A DNA stretch of 29,575 bases. It comes from Faecalibacterium sp. UBA1360 (GTDB lineage Bacteria; Bacillota; Clostridia; Oscillospirales; Ruminococcaceae). The translations under genes were made by a program, and so were the position numbers. Below, in pieces: positions 23,630 through 29,575 of the stretch (position 1 is its first letter; each line of letters opens with the position of its first letter). Under the pieces are notes generated by a model. It saw only the letters and a program-made list of their open reading frames with translations, ran no database searches and was not told the DNA's origin. The stretch covers positions 1 to 29,575 of the forward strand of contig DBRU01000087.1 of the NCBI GenBank assembly GCA_002306375.1, written 5' to 3'.

Positions 23630-25591
23630 TCAGTCGCCGAAAACGGACGCCGGGTCTTCCAGCGCCCGGTACACCCGCAGCACCTCGCCCACGCTCCAGG
23701 CCTGGGCAAAGCATCCGCGGGAGACGGTGGGGGTCAGCCCGTCGTAGATCTCGGGCAGCTGGCCGGCGCAGCCCTCCCGCAAAGCGGGAAGAATGGCGTC
23801 CAGCTCGCCCTTGACGCGGCGGCGGGCGGCGGCGGAAAACTGTTCCGACCGCAGATACGCCAGATAATACCCGCCCAGGGGGAAGGGCCACACCGTGCCC
23901 TGGTGGTAGGCCAGGTCCCGGTCCCGCTGGGCCCCGCCGTACACGGGGTGGAAGGCGGGGTCGTCGGGGGACAGGGTGCGCAGGCCCACCGGCGTGTACA
24001 GGTGGCGGCGCACGGCGCGCACGACCCCCTGCTGGCGGCGGGTGTCCAGCATGGTAAAGGGCATGGACACGGCCCAGATCTGGTTGGGGCGGATCTGTTC
24101 GTCCGCCGCCGTGCCGGAGAGCACGTCCCGCAGGCAGCCGGCGTCCTCGCGCCAGAATTTTTGCACAAAGCTGGTCCGCACCCGCCCGGCCAGGGCATCG
24201 TATGCGCTGCCGTCCTGGGCCATGACGGTCCGGGCCAAACGGCTCAGGATGCACAGGGCGTTGTACCAGTAGGCGTTGATCTCCACGGGTTTGCCGTGGC
24301 GCGGCGTGGGCAGGATGTCGCCGATGCGCACATCCATCCAGGTCAGCTGGTCCAGGCCCTGGCCGGCGGCGATCAGGCCGTCGGCGGGGTCCATGCCCAC
24401 GGCGTAGTCGGTGCCGGTGCGGTAGGCTTCCTCGATGCGCTGCATGACCGGCCAGCAGCGGCGCACAAAGTCGCCGTCGCCGGTGGCCCGGTAGTACAGC
24501 CACACGCAGTTGATGAACAAAAGCGCCGCGTCCACCGTGTTGTACATGGGCGGTTTGCCGCCTTCGGGGAAAAGGTTGGGCATCAGGCCCCGGCGCTCGT
24601 GGGCCGCAAAGGTGGAAAGGATGCTCTTGGCGTCGTCGTACCGGCCGGTGGCCAAGGCGCAGCCGGGCAGGGCGATCATCGTGTCCCGGCCCCAGTCCTC
24701 AAAGAAGGGGTACCCGGCCAGGATGGTCTTGCCGCCCGTGGAGTCCCGCCGGGCGATGAAGGCGTCCGCCGCCACCGCCAGCTGCCGGGCCGCCGGGTCG
24801 CGCAGGCCGCCGCCCCGTTCCAGGGCTTGCAGCCGCCGGGCGGCCTGGCGCAGCACCACGGCGGCGGAAGGCGCCTGCCCGTCCAGCGTAAACACCAGGT
24901 CCAGCGTGCCCTGCCCGCCGGGGGCCACCGCGTACTCGATCACACAGCAGGCGGCGGTCAGGCCGGTCTCGCGCCGGCCGTCGCAGACGTCGTGGTCGTA
25001 GTACAGCATGGCGTGGCGGGTGTCAAAGCCCCGGGCCCGGCCGTTGGTGCGCAGGTGCAGGCACAGCCCCGCGGCCAGCACCCGCTGCCCGTCAAAGGCA
25101 AAGGCCTGCGCCGGGTCCAGGTCCTGCCCCTTGGGCACAAATTGCAGCCAGGGGGTCACGGCCAGGCGGGCCTCGGTGTCGGCGTCGTTGTCCAGGCGGT
25201 AGCGCACGGCCAGGGTGTTGTGCTCCCAGTCCAGGGCCAGGCGCTTTTCCACCCGCACGCCGCCCAGGGTGTAGGTAAAAACGGGCAGCGGATCGATGAC
25301 CACGCTGTCCAGGTTGTGCCAGCCGTCCTCGTCGGGGCCGTCGGCAAAGCGCTGGGCCGACAGGTGCTGCTGCCGCCCGGCCAGGGTCAGGGTCTCTTCC
25401 AGGCGGTGGATCAGGTTCCACCGGTTGTTGGGCGCCCGGGTGCAGGCCATGAGCGCCGCGTGGTCGTTGCGGCTGGCGCCGCCCACGATGGTCTGGGAGC
25501 AAAAGCCACCCAGGCCGTTGGTCACAAGAAAGCAGGTCTGCTGCCCGCGGTCCAGGCTGCAAAAGTCCTGCTTGCCGTAAATCAGTCGCAT
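23630..25591 (-). CDS. Amylo-alpha-1,6-glucosidase, glycogen debranching (GDE) family
   Basis: This 653-residue protein hydrolyses the alpha-1,6 glucose stubs left when phosphorylase shortens branches. Its N-terminal beta-sandwich (about 1-270, with FLVTNGLGGF at 21-30 and TRAPNNRW at 51-58) and C-terminal (alpha/alpha)6 barrel match the bacterial GDE family. The GYPFFEDWGRDTMIALPG segment (293-310) carries the expected catalytic Asp303. TWMDVR and YHQGTVWPFPLG farther on are also typical. The ATG at 25591 is used because the domain begins with MRLIYGKQDF and AAGGAAA lies upstream; the frame continues into the pullulanase gene but is a shadow there. It is 11 nt after the pullulanase stop and 46 nt before glgP. 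Confidence 0.92.
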   Translation of the reverse strand: MRLIYGKQDFCSLDRGQQTCFLVTNGLGGFCSQTIVGGASRNDHAALMACTRAPNNRWNLIHRLEETLTLAGRQQHLSAQRFADGPDEDGWHNLDSVVIDPLPVFTYTLGGVRVEKRLALDWEHNTLAVRYRLDNDADTEARLAVTPWLQFVPKGQDLDPAQAFAFDGQRVLAAGLCLHLRTNGRARGFDTRHAMLYYDHDVCDGRRETGLTAACCVIEYAVAPGGQGTLDLVFTLDGQAPSAAVVLRQAARRLQALERGGGLRDPAARQLAVAADAFIARRDSTGGKTILAGYPFFEDWGRDTMIALPGCALATGRYDDAKSILSTFAAHERRGLMPNLFPEGGKPPMYNTVDAALLFINCVWLYYRATGDGDFVRRCWPVMQRIEEAYRTGTDYAVGMDPADGLIAAGQGLDQLTWMDVRIGDILPTPRHGKPVEINAYWYNALCILSRLARTVMAQDGSAYDALAGRVRTSFVQKFWREDAGCLRDVLSGTAADEQIRPNQIWAVSMPFTMLDTRRQQGVVRAVRRHLYTPVGLRTLSPDDPAFHPVYGGAQRDRDLAYHQGTVWPFPLGGYYLAYLRSEQFSAAARRRVKGELDAILPALREGCAGQLPEIYDGLTPTVSRGCFAQAWSVGEVLRVYRALEDPASVFGD

Positions 25592-25602
25592 AGTCGTTTC
25601 CT

Positions 25603-27543
25603 TCAGACCTCTCGTCTGCCCAGGATCAGCGCGGACATGGGCGCGGCCGTGGCTTCGGTCACGGGGCGGGGGTCCTGCCACAGGAAGGAGGACTCCCCGT
25701 CCGCCAGCAGCTCCCACCCCTCCCCTTTCAGGGGCACGGGCAGGGGGTCGGCCCCGGCGTTGTACACGATCATCAGCCGCCGCCACACGCTGCCGGCGTT
25801 GTCCAGCTCCACGGTAACGCAGCGGGGCGCGGGGATGCGCCCGGCCAGGATGCGCCGCCGCGCGCCCGGGTCCTTGTCGCACAGGGCGGGCAGGCGCTTG
25901 CGCAGGGCGATCAGGCCCCGGTAATAGTCCACCAGGCCGGTCATCTGCCAGGCCCGACGCCAGTCCAGGCGGTTGAGTTCGATGGGTGCGTTGTAGGTGT
26001 TGTTCTGCCCGGCCTTGGTGCGGCCGAATTCCTCGCCCGAAAGCAGGAACAGCCGCCCCTGGCAGGTCATCTGGATGGCCACGGCCAGTTTGTTGGCCCG
26101 CAGCACCTCCGGCGTGCCGGCGTCGTAGTGCAGCCCCGGGTCCAGGGTGGCCACCAGCTTGTCCCACAAGGTCATGTCGTCGTGGGAGGACAGGTAGGTG
26201 ATCACCTGGGAGGGGGCGGCGGCCTTGAATTCCCGCCCGCCGCCGCACCAGGCGGCCACGCTGTGCAGGATCCTGGCCTCGAACTTGCGCCCGCCGTTGA
26301 CAAAGCCGGGTTTTTCCCGGTGCTGGACGCTGCCCTTGACCGCGTCCCGCACACCGTCGCAGAAGGCGCCGATCTGCAGGTCCATGGCGGCCAGGCTGTC
26401 CTTGTTGGCCAGGCGGGTGCCCCGCTTGACGGCCGAGGGGCCGGCGGCCCAGGGCTCGCCGAAGACGAGTTTCTCGCCCCGGCCGTAGCGCTCGTCCAGC
26501 GAGGTGCGGATGCGCTGCATGAGCCCGGTGTCCAAAAGACCCATGAGGTCAAAGCGGAAGCCGTCGATGTGGTATTCCTCAGCCCAGTACAAAACCGAGT
26601 CGTGGATGTACTGCCCGCACATGCTGCGCTCGCTGGCCAGGTCGTTGCCGCACCCGGACCCGTCGGAGGGCGTGCCGTCCGGCCAGGCCCGGTAGTAGTA
26701 CCCGGGCACCGTGCGCTCCAGCCAGGAGTCCCGGTGGTAGGTGTGGTTGTACACCACGTCCATGATGACCCGCAACCCCTGGCGGTGCAGCGACTGCACC
26801 AGCTCCTTGAGCTCGCGGATGCGCACCTCGCCGTGTTCGGGGTCGGAGGAGTAAGACCCGTCGGGCACGTTGTAGTTCACGGGGTCGTACCCCCAGTTGA
26901 ACGCGCCCTGGGGGCGGGACTCGTCCACCGAGCCGTAGTCGAATACCGGCATCAGCTGCACATGGGTCACCCCCAGCCAACGCAGATAAGCCACCCCGGT
27001 GGGGCGGCCCATCTCGCCGAACAGGCCGGTCTGCGTGCAGGTAAAGGCCTTGTATTTGCCCCGGGCTTCGGGCGGGAAGCCCCCGCTTTCATCCCAGGAA
27101 AATTCGCGCACATGCACTTCGTAGATCACGTCCTCGCCCTGGCGGGCGGGGGCGGCGTCCCGGGACCAGCCCTCGGGGTCGGTCGCGGACAGATCCACCA
27201 CCATGCTGCGCTGCCCGTTGAGCCCGCAGGCCCGGGCATAGGGGTCGGCGGTGCGGCGGGTGACGCCGTCCACCGTGACCTCGTAGTCATAGTACACGCC
27301 GTCCAGACGCTCGGGCGTGTGCCAGAACCAGACGCCCTGCGCCTGCCGGCGGGGCAGGACCTGGGCAAACGCCCGGGCCTTGTGCCCCGCGCGGTACAGG
27401 TGCAGCACCACTTGCCGGGCCGTGGGGGCCCACAGGCGGAACTCGGTGCCGGCGTCGGTCAGCCGGGCGCCCAGGTCGCCGCCGTCATAGTGGTACTGGC
27501 GGGCAAAGCGCTGTGTGTTGAAAGGGTTGCGTGTATCGCCCAT
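25603..27543 (-). CDS. pulA: Type I pullulanase (GH13_14)
   Basis: This enzyme hydrolyses alpha-1,6 branch points in pullulan, branched dextrins or glycogen. The 646-residue protein has an N-terminal CBM48-like domain (about 25-115, FRLWAPTARQVVLHLY), the type I pullulanase signature NWGYDP (216-221), and catalytic regions DVVYNHTY (262-269), GFRFDLMG (328-335; nucleophile D332), VFGEPWA (360-366; E363) and YLSSHD (450-455; D455). There is no signal peptide, so it acts on imported dextrins or stored glycogen. The ATG at 27543 follows AAAGG about 8 nt upstream; an earlier in-frame codon overlaps the malG end. It lies 28 nt after malG and 11 nt before the GDE gene, showing co-transcription with the transporter. 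Confidence 0.94.
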   Translation of the reverse strand: MGDTRNPFNTQRFARQYHYDGGDLGARLTDAGTEFRLWAPTARQVVLHLYRAGHKARAFAQVLPRRQAQGVWFWHTPERLDGVYYDYEVTVDGVTRRTADPYARACGLNGQRSMVVDLSATDPEGWSRDAAPARQGEDVIYEVHVREFSWDESGGFPPEARGKYKAFTCTQTGLFGEMGRPTGVAYLRWLGVTHVQLMPVFDYGSVDESRPQGAFNWGYDPVNYNVPDGSYSSDPEHGEVRIRELKELVQSLHRQGLRVIMDVVYNHTYHRDSWLERTVPGYYYRAWPDGTPSDGSGCGNDLASERSMCGQYIHDSVLYWAEEYHIDGFRFDLMGLLDTGLMQRIRTSLDERYGRGEKLVFGEPWAAGPSAVKRGTRLANKDSLAAMDLQIGAFCDGVRDAVKGSVQHREKPGFVNGGRKFEARILHSVAAWCGGGREFKAAAPSQVITYLSSHDDMTLWDKLVATLDPGLHYDAGTPEVLRANKLAVAIQMTCQGRLFLLSGEEFGRTKAGQNNTYNAPIELNRLDWRRAWQMTGLVDYYRGLIALRKRLPALCDKDPGARRRILAGRIPAPRCVTVELDNAGSVWRRLMIVYNAGADPLPVPLKGEGWELLADGESSFLWQDPRPVTEATAAPMSALILGRREV

Positions 27544-27571
27544 GATCGGACCTTTCGTTCGGCGGCGGGCA

Positions 27572-28441
27572 TCAGCCCTTGACCGCACCGGACATGCCGT
27601 CCACGTAGTACTTTTGCAGCTTGAGGAACAGGATGGCGATGGGGATGGACACGAGCACGGCGCCCGCGGCGAAGCTGGTGTACCAGCTGTCGATGTATTC
27701 CTTCTCCAGCATCTTCCACAGGCCGATGGCCACGGTGTACTGGTCGGAGTTGGCCCGGCAGATGACCTTGGCGAAGATGAAGTCCACCCAGGGGCCGATG
27801 AAGGCGGTGAGCACCGTGTAGACGATGACGGGTTTGCTCAAAGGCAGGGTGATCTTGGTAAAGATCTGCCAGCGGGTGCACCCGTCGATGCGGGCGGCCT
27901 CGTCCAGGGCCATGGGCATTGTGTCAAAGAAGCCCTTGCAGATCTGGAAGCCCAGCGCCGCGCCGCCGGAGTAGCACAGGATCAGCGCCAGACGGATCAG
28001 CGAGCCTTCGGTCAGGCCCACGGCCTTGAGGATGAAGTACACGGCCACCATGGACATGAAGCCGGGGAACAGGCCCAGGATCATGGCCATGTTCATGTAG
28101 GGCTTGCGCATGCGGAAGCGCATGCGGGACAAACAGAAGGAGGCCGACAGCACATAGAAGCTGGACAGCACGCAGGAGCAGGCCGCGATGATCAGCGTGT
28201 TGAGGAACATCTGGGGGAAGTTGAGGATCGTGGTGTCGGTGAACAGGCGGATGTAGTTGTCCAGCGTGTAGGTCTGGGGGAAGAAGGTGGACACGTAGGA
28301 GCCCTTTTCGCCGCGGAAGCTGGTCATGATGACCCACAGCACCGGGAACACCCAGATGGCGGCCAGGATGGCGAGAATGGTGTGAACGATGATGTTGTTG
28401 CGCCGGCGGATGGCTTTTGCGCTTTTCTGCTTATCTTTCAT
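27572..28441 (-). CDS. malG: Maltodextrin ABC transporter permease, MalG-like
   Basis: This is the second membrane subunit of an importer for maltose/maltodextrin-type sugars. The 289-residue protein has six hydrophobic segments, the first at about 19-40. The cytoplasmic EAA loop EAARIDGCTRWQIFTKITLPL contacts the ATPase. The C-terminal end MSGAVKG matches the MalG family ending. The ATG at 28441 lies 3 nt after the malF stop, and GAAGGTGGG supplies the ribosome site. The pullulanase follows after 28 nt, so uptake and first breakdown enzyme are made together. The sugar is inferred from the neighbouring alpha-glucan enzymes. The ATPase (MsmX/MalK type) is not in the window and may be shared. 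Confidence 0.9.
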   Translation of the reverse strand: MKDKQKSAKAIRRRNNIIVHTILAILAAIWVFPVLWVIMTSFRGEKGSYVSTFFPQTYTLDNYIRLFTDTTILNFPQMFLNTLIIAACSCVLSSFYVLSASFCLSRMRFRMRKPYMNMAMILGLFPGFMSMVAVYFILKAVGLTEGSLIRLALILCYSGGAALGFQICKGFFDTMPMALDEAARIDGCTRWQIFTKITLPLSKPVIVYTVLTAFIGPWVDFIFAKVICRANSDQYTVAIGLWKMLEKEYIDSWYTSFAAGAVLVSIPIAILFLKLQKYYVDGMSGAVKG

Positions 28442-28444
28442 GGC

Positions 28445-29575
28445 TTAGAACCCACCTTCCTCTTTGTAAGACTTGCTGCGGCGATAGGTGAACAGGGCGC
28501 CGATGGACAGGATGATGAAGGTCATGATGCCTACGACCGCACCGATGTTGTAGTACTGCTTGTCGATGGTGAGCTTGTACAGCCAGGTGACCAGCAGGTC
28601 GGTGCTGCCGGCCGTGGACCCCAGGTCCACCACCGGGTCGCCGCCGGACAGCAGGTAGATGACGTTGAAGTTGTTGACGTTGCCCGTGAAGGCGGAGATC
28701 AGGTACGGGGTGGTGACGTAGAGCATGTAGGGCAGCGTGATGCTGAAGAAGGTGCGCACGGGGCCGGCGCCGTCCACCTTGGCGGCGTCATACAGCTCGG
28801 CGGGGATGTTCTGCAAAACGCCGGTCAGCTGCATCAGGGTGTAGGGAACGCCCACCCAGATGTTGATGACGATGACGGTGACGCGGGCCCAGGTGGGGTC
28901 GGTGAAGAAGGGCAGGCTGTCGGTGGCGCCGATGAGGCCCAGGCTGCGCAGCAGCACGTTGACCGCGCCGTTGGGCTGGAGCATGGTGCGCATGATCAGC
29001 AGCGAGACGAACATGGGCACGGCGCTGGACAAAACGAAGCAGAAACGCCAGAAGCCCTTGAAGCGGGTGTCCTCGCGGTTGATGACCAGGGCGAGGATCA
29101 TGCCGAAGATGTAGTTGGAGAAGGTGGCGAACACGGCCCAGACCAGCGTCCAGATCAGCACCGAGCCGAAGGTGCTGCCCAGGATGCTGTTGGAGTCGAA
29201 CAGGGCGACGAAGTTGTCAAGGCCGACCCAGTCGAACAGAACAAGGTGGTTGTCCAGTTTGCTGTAGTTGGTGAAGGCCATGCAGATCATGAAGATCAGG
29301 GGCAAAATGGTCAGCGCGGTGATGAAGAACATGGGCGGGGTCATGAGCAGACGGTGCATGTTCTCGTCCAGCAGGCTGGCCAGGTCTTCCTTGAAGGTGT
29401 TCAGGTGGGAGCCCTCTTCCTTCAGGCACTGGGCCTTGTAGGCGCTTTTCAGGCTGCCGCGCCACACCAAGAACATCAATACGCTGATCAGCACGGTGGC
29501 CACGCCGTACAGCAGAAGCAGCACCGACTGGTCGCCCTGCACGTACAGGTAGACCTGCTGGGCTTCGTCCCAGAC
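28445..29575 (-). CDS. malF: Maltodextrin ABC transporter permease, MalF-like (N-terminus cut by window edge)
   Basis: This is the first membrane subunit of the same importer. 376 residues are visible; the reading frame is open to the right edge, so the start lies outside the window. It shows an early membrane segment (VLLLLYGVATVLISVLMFLVW), a charged cytosolic stretch with FKEDLASLLDENMHRLLM, then six core segments. The EAA loop reads ELYDAAKVDGAGPVRTFFSI. The long region before the core resembles MalF-type rather than short permeases. The apparent GTG start at 29542 is not believed because the frame continues upstream without a ribosome site. The substrate-binding protein gene (malE) would be expected beyond the edge. 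The malF stop is 3 nt from the malG start. Confidence 0.9.
   Translation of the reverse strand, partial: VWDEAQQVYLYVQGDQSVLLLLYGVATVLISVLMFLVWRGSLKSAYKAQCLKEEGSHLNTFKEDLASLLDENMHRLLMTPPMFFITALTILPLIFMICMAFTNYSKLDNHLVLFDWVGLDNFVALFDSNSILGSTFGSVLIWTLVWAVFATFSNYIFGMILALVINREDTRFKGFWRFCFVLSSAVPMFVSLLIMRTMLQPNGAVNVLLRSLGLIGATDSLPFFTDPTWARVTVIVINIWVGVPYTLMQLTGVLQNIPAELYDAAKVDGAGPVRTFFSITLPYMLYVTTPYLISAFTGNVNNFNVIYLLSGGDPVVDLGSTAGSTDLLVTWLYKLTIDKQYYNIGAVVGIMTFIILSIGALFTYRRSKSYKEEGGF

Overview
The window looks like a chromosomal segment of a high-GC, monoderm (Gram-positive type) Clostridia member, most likely a gut Oscillospiraceae/Ruminococcaceae-like anaerobe. The reasons are the split alpha/beta iron-sulfur serine dehydratase, a Pel-type exopolysaccharide operon with no outer-membrane components, DUF2194 and CotH-kinase proteins, A/G-rich ribosome binding sites, and a fucosidase next to a maltodextrin/glycogen operon. 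G+C is high by eye and third codon positions are almost always G or C. No species can be named from sequence alone.

Layout. (1) 1-1801: two terminator-like hairpins, then the minus-strand operon sdaAB-sdaAA (L-serine dehydratase), driven by a promoter at 1773-1801. (2) 1940-13972: one plus-strand, translationally coupled operon. In order it encodes a degenerate SDR/epimerase-like domain and PelD (apparently a fusion broken by a one-base frameshift), PelE, a DUF2194 PelA-deacetylase-like protein, PelF, PelG, a CotH-kinase protein with a fibronectin-like tail, a VTC-domain (polyphosphate-polymerase-type) protein, a DUF4956 membrane protein, and a DUF4832 TIM-barrel protein. It ends at a perfect 20-bp stem shared with the convergent neighbour. 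(3) 14028-15567: a minus-strand, monocistronic GH29 alpha-L-fucosidase with a near-consensus promoter. (4) 15574-29575: a minus-strand operon for uptake and breakdown of maltodextrin/glycogen. In order of transcription: malF (truncated by the window edge), malG, type I pullulanase, amylo-alpha-1,6-glucosidase, glycogen phosphorylase, [internal promoter], malQ, neopullulanase-like GH13_20, oligo-1,6-glucosidase-like GH13_31, HAD phosphatase, terminator.

How the genes work together. PelD/E/F/G form the known inner-membrane synthase: PelF is the glycosyltransferase, PelG the transporter, PelD and PelE the scaffold and regulator. The DUF2194 protein would de-N-acetylate the polymer outside the membrane. 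This locus has no GGDEF-type c-di-GMP receptor on PelD and no GH166 hydrolase domain on the PelA-like protein. It adds a CotH/VTC/DUF4956 module and a DUF4832 barrel protein. That combination is the most promising lead for an undescribed system: a Pel-like polymer whose assembly is coupled to phosphoryl or polyphosphate chemistry at the membrane. In the sugar operon, imported maltodextrins or stored glycogen would be debranched (pullulanase, GDE), phosphorolysed (GlgP), disproportionated (MalQ) and hydrolysed (two GH13 enzymes).

No rRNA, tRNA, CRISPR array, insertion sequence or phage gene was seen. No gene-free stretch exceeds 300 bases; the two largest (1690-1939 and 15501-15704) hold the promoters and terminators listed.
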